6,957 nucleotides of DNA from Alphaproteobacteria bacterium. Lineage in GTDB: Bacteria; Pseudomonadota; Alphaproteobacteria; Caulobacterales; Maricaulaceae. The translations under genes and the position numbers were made by a program. Where the stretch lies: the NCBI GenBank assembly GCA_030428405.1, contig JAUIEH010000141.1, forward strand, positions 1-6,957. The letters are read 5' to 3'. This document shows, in pieces, positions 1-5,432 of this stretch (within the stretch, counting starts at the first letter, position 1; each line of letters starts with the position of its first letter). A model generated the notes under the pieces. That model searched no databases. It was not told where the DNA came from and worked only from the letters and a program-made list of their open reading frames with translations.

Positions 1-897
1 GGTCTGACCGCGATCTGCGCCATCGTCTACCGTATGCTCGGCGTGCCCGGCTTCGACGCCATCGCGCACGCCATGACGACGATCGCGACCGGCGGATTTT
101 CGACCTCGGATGCGTCCATGGGCGCATTCATGGATGAGCGCGCCGACATCGCCGCCATCTTCTTCATGCTCGCCGGCGGCATGCCGTTTGGCGTCTATAT
201 GATCGCGTTGCGCGGCAATTGGCGGGCCGCCCTGTCCGATCCGCAAATGCGCGCCTTTCTCGCGCTTTCCGGCGCGCTGGTCGCCATCATGACCGGTTAT
301 TTGACGCTCGCCTCCGATCTGGAGTTCGCGCGCGCCGCGCGCCTGGCCGCATTCAATGTGGTCTCCATTCTGACCGGCACCGGTTATGCGACCGCGGACT
401 ATGCCGGCGCGGATGTGCGCTGGGGCCCGTTCGCCTTCGCCTTTTTCTTTTTGCTGACATTTGTCGGCGGCTGCGCCGGCTCGACGACATGCGGCATCAA
501 GATCTTCCGGTTTCAGGTGATGTTCGCGGCACTCAAGGCCTATCTCTCCGAGATGGTGCGCCCTCACGGCGTTGCGCCCATCCGCTATGCCGGCCGCAAG
601 CTCACCGACGACACGGTCTATTCGGTCCTGAGCTTCGTGTTCTTGTATCTCGCCTCATTCGCCGTGCTCGCGATCATCATGTCGCTTCTGGGCGAGGACT
701 TCACGACGGCGGTGTCCGCAGCGGCGACCTCCATCTCGAATGTCGGACCAGGCCTTGGCGGCACGATCGGACCGGCCGGCACATTCGCCAGCCTGCCCGA
801 CAACGCCAAATGGGTGTTGTCGGTCGGCATGCTGGTCGGTCGTCTCGAAGTGCTGGCGGTGCTGGTGTTGTTCGCGCCCAGCTTCTGGCGGTCTTAG
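1..897 (+). CDS. trkH: TrkH-family potassium uptake channel subunit, 3' part (5'-truncated by window edge)
   Basis: This is the membrane-embedded, ion-conducting subunit of a Trk/Ktr-type K+ uptake system, which normally works with a cytoplasmic TrkA/KtrA nucleotide-binding regulator (not in the window). The reading frame is open from base 1 and ends at a TAG, giving 298 visible residues. Family TrkH proteins have about 480, so roughly the first third, including the first pore loop, lies outside. Three pore-loop signatures of the superfamily are seen: TTIATGGFST near residues 26-35, LTGTGYAT near 124-131 and SISNVGPGLG near 244-253, each carrying the conserved filter glycine. GGCAGSTTCGIKIFR (156-170) matches the glycine-rich intramembrane gating loop typical of TrkH. 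Hydrophobic membrane segments lie between these. An internal ATG at 34 is not a believable start because the homology continues upstream. The last bases overlap the end of hslO on the other strand. TrkG or KtrB is the alternative name; the family call is secure. Confidence 0.92.
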   Translation, partial: GLTAICAIVYRMLGVPGFDAIAHAMTTIATGGFSTSDASMGAFMDERADIAAIFFMLAGGMPFGVYMIALRGNWRAALSDPQMRAFLALSGALVAIMTGYLTLASDLEFARAARLAAFNVVSILTGTGYATADYAGADVRWGPFAFAFFFLLTFVGGCAGSTTCGIKIFRFQVMFAALKAYLSEMVRPHGVAPIRYAGRKLTDDTVYSVLSFVFLYLASFAVLAIIMSLLGEDFTTAVSAAATSISNVGPGLGGTIGPAGTFASLPDNAKWVLSVGMLVGRLEVLAVLVLFAPSFWRS

Positions 898-1844
898 CCC
901 GCCGCGCCGTCGTCCCGGGACAGCCCTTTCACGCTCAGCTCGCTCGGCGCGATGCGATAGTCGCGATTGCAGTACTCGCACGTCACGCGCACGCAGCCAT
1001 CGCCTTCCACCATCTCGGATACTTCAGCGCGCGGAAAGCTCGCCAGAACGCCTGCGACACGCTCGCGCGAGCACGAACAGCGCCGCTCAATGTCGAGTGC
1101 GGAGAAAATGCGTACGCCGTCTTCGTGGAACAGGCGGAACAACAAGTCACCCGCTGAAAGCTCCGGATCGATCAGTTCGCCCGCCTCCAGCGTCTCAAAC
1201 AGCATATGGGCGTTGGTCCAGTCTTCCTCGCTGTCGCCGCGCGCATCATCACCGGCAATGCGCTGCAGGATGGCGCCGCCCGCGCGCCAGTGCTCGCCAT
1301 CGGCGCCGTCCGTGCACGACACAGCCAGCCGAATGCGCGTCGGCACCTGCTCGGATCGTTCGAAATATCCCTGAGCGATGTCCGACAGCGTGCGCCCCTC
1401 GATCGGCGCAATGCTCTGATAGCGCTCATGCTCGACGCCCTGATCGATGGTCAGCGCCAAATCGCCGGATCCCAGCATAAGCGCTGCGCCAGGATTGGGT
1501 TCGCGTGCAAGCAGGTCCTCGAAGCGCTCTTCATCGACCTTGGCGAAGGCGCGCACGGCGCCGTCCGTCGAAAACTCCGCGACAAGAAACGAGACCGGCC
1601 CATCGCCGCGCGTCTGGACGATCAGCCGGCCGTCGAACTTCATCGACGAGCCGATCAGCACCGACAGAACGACCGCCTCGCCGAGCACGCGCGCGACCGG
1701 CTCGGGATAATCATGCGCGGATAAGACCGCATCGATGGACGCGCCCAGGCGAACGACGCGGCCGCGCACCGAGCGGCCTTCGAGCTGGAACGGCGCGGCG
1801 ATGTCGTCTCGGCCGCCTAATATGTCCGCCTGAGCGGAAGTCAT
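894..1844 (-). CDS. hslO: Redox-regulated holdase chaperone Hsp33
   Basis: Hsp33 is a cytoplasmic, ATP-independent chaperone. It is inactive while four reduced cysteines hold Zn2+, and oxidation makes it bind unfolding proteins. The product is 316 residues, slightly longer than E. coli Hsp33 (292). The C-terminal redox switch is intact: C256-S-C258 and C289-x-x-C292. The 31-residue step from C258 to C289 equals that in the E. coli protein (C234 to C265). The core shows family segments such as GRVVRLG (28-34) and YQSIAPIEG (142-150). Extra cysteines at 177 and 284 are not part of the zinc centre. The ATG at 1844 is chosen because the longer in-frame start at 1898 adds an 18-residue arginine-rich stretch that lies inside argD. 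The start follows the argD stop with one base between (TGA-C-ATG). No strong ribosome-binding site is visible, so translational coupling to argD is likely. Its TAA interlocks with the trkH TAG. Confidence 0.95.
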   Translation of the reverse strand: MTSAQADILGGRDDIAAPFQLEGRSVRGRVVRLGASIDAVLSAHDYPEPVARVLGEAVVLSVLIGSSMKFDGRLIVQTRGDGPVSFLVAEFSTDGAVRAFAKVDEERFEDLLAREPNPGAALMLGSGDLALTIDQGVEHERYQSIAPIEGRTLSDIAQGYFERSEQVPTRIRLAVSCTDGADGEHWRAGGAILQRIAGDDARGDSEEDWTNAHMLFETLEAGELIDPELSAGDLLFRLFHEDGVRIFSALDIERRCSCSRERVAGVLASFPRAEVSEMVEGDGCVRVTCEYCNRDYRIAPSELSVKGLSRDDGAAG

Positions 1845-1845
1845 G

Positions 1846-3033
1846 TCAGGCCGGCGCCTTCGCGCTCGTCTCCGCAATCGCCTCTTCGAGCGTCGCAAGC
1901 GCTTCGGTCACATGTGACTGCTCGATGATCAAAGGCGGAGCCAGGCGCACGACATTGTCGCCCGCCATGCCGATCAGAAGGCCGCGATCGCGGGCGGCGT
2001 CGCGCACGCCCTTGTTCGGGATGTTCATCTTCATGCCGAGCAAGAGCCCCTTGCCGCGCACGTCGACGACCGCATCGGGATGGGCGTCCTTGATGCCGTG
2101 AAGGCCCTGCACGAGATGGTTGGAAACGTCGCGCACATGCTCGAGAAATTCGGGCTTGGAAATCTCCGACCACAGAGCGGAACCGACCGCCATGGCCAGC
2201 GCATTGCCGCCATAGGTCGAGCCATGCGTGCCCATCACCATGGCGCCTGCAACTTCTTCCGTCGCCAGACACGCGCCAAGCGGGAAGCCGCCGCCGACGC
2301 CCTTGGCCACGGCCATGATGTCAGGCTCGGCGCCGTCGACCCATTGATGGGCGAACAAACGGCCCGTGCGGCCAGCGCCGCATTGCACTTCATCATAGAT
2401 GAGCAAGGCGCCGCGCTCGCGCGTCATGTCGCGCACGCGCTTGAGACTTGCGTCGGGCCAGGAGCGCACGCCGCCCTCGCCTTGCACAGGCTCGAGGATC
2501 ACCGCCGCCGTGGTTTCATCGAGCGCCTTGTCGAGCGCGTCGAAATCATCGAACGGTATACGGACGAAGCCCGGCAGCGACGGGCCGAAGCCTTCCAGAT
2601 AGTTCGGATTTCCGGCCGCGTTGATGGCGCCGTAGCTGCGCCCGTGAAAAGCGCCTTCAAAGCCGATGATCTTGATCCGCTCGGGCGCGCCGTTGTCGAA
2701 ATGATGACGCCGCGCGGTCTTGATGGCGCACTCGATCGCCTCGGTGCCTGAATTGGTGAAGAAGACGCGGTCGGCGAAGGTTGCGTCGCAATAGGCCGCC
2801 GCCAGCTCCTCGCCGCCGGGGTTCTTGAACATGTTGGAAAGGTGCCAGAGCTTGTCGGCCTGCGACTTCAGCGCGTCAACCAGCTTGGGGTGGGCGTGGC
2901 CGAGCGCGTTGACCGCGATGCCCGCGATGAAGTCGAGATAGCGCTTGCCGTCCTTGTCGAACAGAACCGCGCCCTCGCCGCGCTCGAAGTCGATCGCGGG
3001 CGGCGCGTAAGTGTCATAGAGATGTCCCGGCAT
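1846..3033 (-). CDS. argD: Acetylornithine aminotransferase (class III PLP aminotransferase)
   Basis: The enzyme transfers an amino group from glutamate to N-acetylglutamate semialdehyde, giving N-acetylornithine, the fourth step of arginine synthesis. ArgD enzymes often also act as succinyldiaminopimelate aminotransferase in lysine synthesis. The protein is 395 residues, the normal size. Visible class III features are NSGTEA (94-99) for PLP phosphate binding, FHGR (129-132) with the substrate-carboxylate arginine R132, EPVQGEGG (181-188), the PLP-ring aspartate D214 in YDEVQCG, the Schiff-base lysine K244 in AVAKGVGGG, STYGGN (272-277) and R363 in VVRLAPP. All key residues are present, so it should be active. 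The start at 3033 is supported by an AGGAG six bases upstream. It lies 29 bp after the permease and 1 bp before hslO on the same strand, so the three are probably co-transcribed. argF, usually the next gene in relatives, is absent. Other class III aminotransferases (ornithine, 4-aminobutyrate) are similar, but the motifs and neighbourhood favour ArgD. Confidence 0.92.
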   Translation of the reverse strand: MPGHLYDTYAPPAIDFERGEGAVLFDKDGKRYLDFIAGIAVNALGHAHPKLVDALKSQADKLWHLSNMFKNPGGEELAAAYCDATFADRVFFTNSGTEAIECAIKTARRHHFDNGAPERIKIIGFEGAFHGRSYGAINAAGNPNYLEGFGPSLPGFVRIPFDDFDALDKALDETTAAVILEPVQGEGGVRSWPDASLKRVRDMTRERGALLIYDEVQCGAGRTGRLFAHQWVDGAEPDIMAVAKGVGGGFPLGACLATEEVAGAMVMGTHGSTYGGNALAMAVGSALWSEISKPEFLEHVRDVSNHLVQGLHGIKDAHPDAVVDVRGKGLLLGMKMNIPNKGVRDAARDRGLLIGMAGDNVVRLAPPLIIEQSHVTEALATLEEAIAETSAKAPA

Positions 3034-3039
3034 TCGCTT

Positions 3040-3044
3040 CTCCT
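3040..3044 (-). promoter_or_regulatory. Ribosome-binding site of argD
   Basis: On the minus strand AGGAG ends six bases before the argD ATG at 3033. It is the clearest Shine-Dalgarno sequence in the minus-strand cluster and fixes the argD start. It also shows that argD has its own translation signal rather than depending on the permease upstream. Confidence 0.75.
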
Positions 3045-3062
3045 AAGCTCGAGGCGCCGGCT

Positions 3063-3866
3063 TCAGGCTTTCAGCCGCCAGCCCGAGCGCATCAAAAAAT
3101 AGCACGCCGCAATCAGCGCCGCATTGATCGCAGCAACCGCCGCCGCCTCTATTCCGACATGTCCGTCCGATGCGCCGATGAAGCCGTAGCGGAAGCCGTC
3201 AATGAGGTGGAAGAACGGATTGACGTGCACCGCCTGCTCGATCGCATCGGGCAGGATGGTGACGGAATAGAAGGTCCCCGAAAGGAAGGTCAACGGCGTG
3301 ATGACGAAACTCGTCACCGCAGAGAGATGATCGAACTTATCCGCCCAGATTCCGGCGATGAGACCGACGCACCCCATCATGATCGAACCTGAAAAGGCGA
3401 AATAGAGAACCGCCAGCGGCGAGTGCATCTCGAACGGCGCAAGAAACGCGATGCACAAGGTCGAGGCCGCGCCGACAAGCACGCCGCGCGCGACCGCGCC
3501 GCCGACAAAACCCGCCGTCAGCTCGGCCGGCGATAAGGGCGGCATCAAAAAGTCGACGGCGTTGCCCTGCAGCTTGGACACGATCAGCGACGAGGACGAA
3601 TTGGCGAAGGCGTTGGTGAGGATCACCATCATCACAAGGCCGGGGCCAAGAAACTGCGTGAACGCGACGCCGAGCACGTCTCCGCGCGCCGCCCCCCAGG
3701 CCAGCGACAAGACCGCCATGAACAAGACGGTCTGAACCACCGGCGCGAGCAGCGTCTGCACGAACACCTTCAGGAAGCGGCGCACTTCTTTTTCGAGAAG
3801 CGTGCGCAGGCCGAGCCAGTTTACGGCGCCGATCTCTCGCGCGCGTGTCGTCGGGTTGTCGCTCAT
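3063..3866 (-). CDS. ABC-2 type transporter permease, partner ATPase not visible
   Basis: This is an inner-membrane permease of the ABC-2 (YadH/NodJ/DrrB-like) exporter family. Such proteins dimerise and use a separately encoded ATPase to move lipids, polysaccharides or drugs outward; the substrate cannot be read from the sequence. The product is 267 residues, typical of the family. A short cytoplasmic N-terminus (about 1-35) carries the basic amphipathic stretch LLEKEVRRFLKVF, followed by about six hydrophobic segments (near 37-58, 71-88, 117-143, 152-174, 183-203 and 239-258). The family signature near the C-terminus, TFLSGTFYSVTILP (193-206) followed by NPFFHLIDGFRYGF (216-229), is clear. 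The ATG at 3866 is preferred because GGAG stands seven bases before it. An ATG at 3872 would add two residues, but the same GGAG is then only one base away. It lies 29 bp ahead of argD on the same strand. No ATPase adjoins it. Confidence 0.88.
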   Translation of the reverse strand: MSDNPTTRAREIGAVNWLGLRTLLEKEVRRFLKVFVQTLLAPVVQTVLFMAVLSLAWGAARGDVLGVAFTQFLGPGLVMMVILTNAFANSSSSLIVSKLQGNAVDFLMPPLSPAELTAGFVGGAVARGVLVGAASTLCIAFLAPFEMHSPLAVLYFAFSGSIMMGCVGLIAGIWADKFDHLSAVTSFVITPLTFLSGTFYSVTILPDAIEQAVHVNPFFHLIDGFRYGFIGASDGHVGIEAAAVAAINAALIAACYFLMRSGWRLKA

Positions 3867-3914
3867 GGCCATGCTCCGATGCGTTTGCGCGCGCTCTTAT
3901 CACGTCGCGCGGCG

Positions 3915-3936
3915 GACTCGCCACCAACTCAGAATC
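3915..3936. promoter_or_regulatory. Pair of GANTC (CcrM methylation) sites upstream of gcrA
   Basis: GACTC at 3915-3919 and GAATC at 3932-3936 both match GANTC, the target of the alphaproteobacterial cell-cycle methyltransferase CcrM. Their starts are 17 bp apart. GcrA is known to act preferentially at promoters bearing methylated GANTC, so the pair could make gcrA transcription depend on methylation state or on GcrA itself. The sites are seen; their regulatory role is inferred. Confidence 0.55.
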
Positions 3937-3940
3937 GGTC

Positions 3941-3969
3941 TTGGCTACATGTTGTGCTGGGGATAAACT
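3941..3969 (+). promoter_or_regulatory. Possible sigma70-type promoter for gcrA
   Basis: TTGGCT (3941-3946) and TAAACT (3964-3969) are separated by 17 bp. Each hexamer matches four of six consensus positions (TTGACA, TATAAT). The position just downstream of the GAATC site would suit GcrA- or methylation-dependent control, and would give a leader of about 125 nt. A weaker alternative is TTGGTG (3981) with TACTAT (4004), also 17 bp apart. Neither is strong. Confidence 0.3.
3958..3966 (-). promoter_or_regulatory. DnaA-box-like 9-mer
   Basis: On the minus strand the sequence is TTATCCCCA, one mismatch from the consensus DnaA box TTATCCACA. In Caulobacter, DnaA activates gcrA transcription, so a DnaA site here would fit known biology. 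The box overlaps the spacer and -10 of the possible promoter. A single imperfect 9-mer is weak evidence. Confidence 0.35.
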
Positions 3970-3982
3970 AAAATCATCATTT

Positions 3983-4013
3983 GGTGGCCCGGGGTCACCT
4001 ATGTACTATACAT
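3983..4013. repeat. Two adjacent short inverted repeats in the gcrA upstream region
   Basis: The first, GGTGGCCCGGGGTCACC (3983-3999), is an 8-bp inverted repeat around one central base with a single mismatched pair. The second, ATGTACTATACAT (4001-4013), has perfect 5-bp arms around CTA. They are one base apart and look like possible binding sites for dimeric regulators. I recognise no specific operator consensus. Confidence 0.4.
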
Positions 4014-4043
4014 TGTGCTTCGCTGAAGGGGGCGATGCGTTAT

Positions 4044-4079
4044 GGCGCTAAATGTAGTGCCGCATTTTGCGGCTGCGCC
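4044..4079 (+). other. Possible 5'-UTR stem-loop just upstream of the gcrA ribosome-binding site
   Basis: An inner hairpin has six-base arms GCCGCA (4059-4064) and TGCGGC (4068-4073) around TTT. It is nested inside a second stem, GGCGC (4044-4048) with GCGCC (4075-4079). The structure ends nine bases before the GGAG of gcrA. It has no U-run after it, so it is not an intrinsic terminator. It could affect translation or mRNA stability, which is inference only. Confidence 0.35.
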
Positions 4080-4099
4080 GTACGGAACGGAGAAGCGTC

Positions 4100-4612
4100 A
4101 TGTCATGGTCTGATGAACGAGTTGAAAAGCTGAAGAAGCTCTGGGGCGAGGGCCTGTCGGCCAGCCAGATCGCCAAGGAGCTCGGCGGGGTCACACGAAA
4201 CGCCGTTATTGGCAAAGTACACCGTTTGGGACTGTCAGGGCGCGCGACGCCGTCCCGGCCGCCAACGCGGGCTGTCGCCAAATCCAATCGGCCGCGTCCT
4301 GCGGTCAGGCCGTCGCCGCGCAGTTTTGTTGCGCGGGTTGCAACCAAGCCGGCGCCGGTCGAACCGCAGCGCCTGCCAAATGGTGAATTCGCCACCGTGC
4401 TCACCCTGTCCGATCACGTCTGCCGCTGGCCGATCGGCGATCCCTCGGACCGCAATTTCCGCTTTTGCGGCCGCCGGCCGAAATCCGGTTCGCCTTACTG
4501 CGACTCGCACGCGGTGCAAGCCTACCAGCCCGCCAAGCGTCGCCGGCGCTCGTCGGAAGACGCGACCACCGCGCTCGACGCCATCGCCGCCTCGCGGCGC
4601 ATGTCGTGGTGA
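4100..4612 (+). CDS. gcrA: GcrA cell-cycle regulator
   Basis: GcrA is a sigma70-binding transcription factor that promotes open-complex formation at promoters carrying CcrM-methylated GANTC sites. It helps order the alphaproteobacterial cell cycle. The protein is 170 residues, close to Caulobacter GcrA (173). The N-terminal helix-turn-helix domain is strongly conserved: MSWSDERVEKLKKLW at the start, then GLSASQIAKELGG (18-30) and TRNAVIGKVHRLGLSGR (32-48). A proline/arginine-rich linker follows (about 49-100). The C-terminal sigma-interaction domain contains CRWPIGDP (108-115), FCGRR (122-126) and YCDSHA (133-138). C108, C123, C134 and H137 could form a metal or structural site, which is inference. 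The ATG at 4100 is chosen because the conserved MSW begins there and GGAG lies at 4089-4092; a TTG at 4067 would add 11 residues without homology. It is divergent from the permease and convergent with phoB. Confidence 0.96.
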   Translation: MSWSDERVEKLKKLWGEGLSASQIAKELGGVTRNAVIGKVHRLGLSGRATPSRPPTRAVAKSNRPRPAVRPSPRSFVARVATKPAPVEPQRLPNGEFATVLTLSDHVCRWPIGDPSDRNFRFCGRRPKSGSPYCDSHAVQAYQPAKRRRRSSEDATTALDAIAASRRMSW

Positions 4613-4650
4613 ACGCGCGCCCATAGGCGCACGCTGGCGATGCAGAGCGT

Positions 4651-4684
4651 AAAAAACGGCCTGGCGCGGTGACGCGTCAGGCCG
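4651..4684 (-). terminator. Intrinsic terminator of the pst-phoU-phoB cluster
   Basis: On the minus strand a 12-bp stem (arms 4673-4684 and 4657-4668, one A-C mismatch) with a TCAC loop is followed directly by six T residues (4656-4651). This is a textbook rho-independent terminator. It begins inside the last codons of phoB: the TGA at 4677-4679 is part of the stem. On the plus strand the same hairpin (one G-U pair, GTGA loop) follows gcrA, but only CTTTC comes after it, so termination from that side should be weaker. Confidence 0.87.
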
Positions 4685-5378
4685 CTTTCGCGCTGTCGAT
4701 ATCGAAGGAATAGCCAGCCGAGCGCACCGTCCGGATCGGATCGGGACGGTCTTTCAGGTTCAGCGCCTTGCGCAAGCGGCCGATATGCACGTCGACCGTG
4801 CGCACTTCGACATAAACGTCCGAGCCCCAGACTGCGTCCAGCAGCTGCTCGCGCGAGAACACGCGTCCGGGATGCTGCATCAGATAATCCAGCAGCCGGA
4901 ATTCGGTCGGCCCAAGATGGATGTCGACATCAGCGCGCGTCACGCGATGCGCGACGCGGTCGATCGAAATGTCGCCGCAGGTCACGCGATCTTCCGCCAG
5001 TCCCGGCCGGATGCGGCGCAGAACTGCGCGGATGCGCGCAAACAGCTCGGTCATCGAAAACGGCTTGGTGACGTAGTCATCCGCGCCCGTATCGAGCCCG
5101 CGCACGCGGTCGGTCTCTTCGCCGCGCGCCGTCAGCATGATGATCGGAACGTTGCGGCTGTCGGCGCGCCCGCGCAGCCGGCGGCAAACTTCGATGCCGG
5201 ACACTTTCGGCAGCATCCAGTCAAGCACGAGAAGGTCCGGCTGTTCTTCGTCGACCATCATCATGGCCTCGTCGCCGTCCCGCGCCATGCCGACGCGGAA
5301 GCCTTCTTTTTCCAGATTGTACTGCAACAAGGTCGCCAAGGACTGTTCGTCCTCAACGATGAGTACGTACGGATTCAC
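4677..5378 (-). CDS. phoB: Phosphate regulon response regulator PhoB
   Basis: PhoB is the OmpR-family response regulator that, when phosphorylated by PhoR under phosphate limitation, binds pho boxes and activates the Pho regulon. It is 233 residues, the usual length. The receiver domain (about 1-120) has the acidic pair E9/D10, phospho-acceptor D53 in VLDWMLP, T83 and K105 in VTKPFS. The C-terminal winged-helix domain (about 130-228) has GPTEFRLLDYLMQHPGRVFS, followed by VEVRTVDVHIGRLRKAL and the closing RTVRSAGYSF. The start is GTG at 5378, with GGGGG six bases upstream; it gives the conserved MNPYVLIVEDE opening, and the ATG a few bases further upstream is out of frame. It follows phoU by 54 bp on the same strand and ends within its terminator. 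A GATTC (GANTC) site at 5372-5376 overlaps the first codons. Neighbouring pstB and phoU make the name secure. Confidence 0.95.
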   Translation of the reverse strand: MNPYVLIVEDEQSLATLLQYNLEKEGFRVGMARDGDEAMMMVDEEQPDLLVLDWMLPKVSGIEVCRRLRGRADSRNVPIIMLTARGEETDRVRGLDTGADDYVTKPFSMTELFARIRAVLRRIRPGLAEDRVTCGDISIDRVAHRVTRADVDIHLGPTEFRLLDYLMQHPGRVFSREQLLDAVWGSDVYVEVRTVDVHIGRLRKALNLKDRPDPIRTVRSAGYSFDIDSAKAA

Positions 5379-5432
5379 CTTCAGCCCCCATCAATTCGCC
5401 GGCTTCAGCGAAAGCCCGCGCTCACTTCAGCC

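Larger units (their letters stand above)
3867..4099. promoter_or_regulatory. Divergent intergenic regulatory region between gcrA and the permease-argD-hslO cluster
   Basis: This 233-bp region is the only substantial non-coding stretch in the window and must carry promoters in both directions. It includes an A+T-rich patch near 3961-3980, two GANTC sites, a DnaA-box-like 9-mer, two inverted repeats and a possible stem just before the gcrA ribosome-binding site, each listed separately. No CtrA half-site pair (TTAA, seven bases, TTAA) was found. No convincing sigma70 promoter was found on the minus strand for the permease. Confidence 0.7.

Noticed and set aside
887..903. Hairpin GGCGG/CCGCC around the trkH and hslO stops as a terminator
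   Set aside because: The stem is only five base pairs with a seven-base loop and no T-run follows on either strand.
219..1157. Plus-strand open frame of 312 codons spanning the end of trkH into hslO
   Set aside because: It is out of frame with trkH and antisense to hslO. Its arginine-rich composition indicates a shadow frame.
1845..1898. N-terminal extension of hslO (18 arginine-rich residues from an ATG at 1898)
   Set aside because: The extension lies inside argD, has low-complexity arginine content typical of an out-of-frame GC-rich reading, and the conserved Hsp33 sequence begins well after the ATG at 1844.
2080..2751. Plus-strand open frame of 223 codons across argD
   Set aside because: It is wholly antisense to a gene with every catalytic motif intact. 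Long antisense frames are common in GC-rich coding DNA, and its product has no recognisable domain.
3896..3927. Minus-strand promoter for the permease (TTGGTG with GATAAG)
   Set aside because: The spacer would be about 20 bp and the hexamers are poor matches, so no promoter is claimed.
4617..4630. Hairpin GCGCC/GGCGC just after gcrA as a gcrA terminator
   Set aside because: It is a five-bp stem followed by ACGCTGG with no U-run. The larger hairpin at 4657-4684 is the better structure, although its U-run serves the minus strand.
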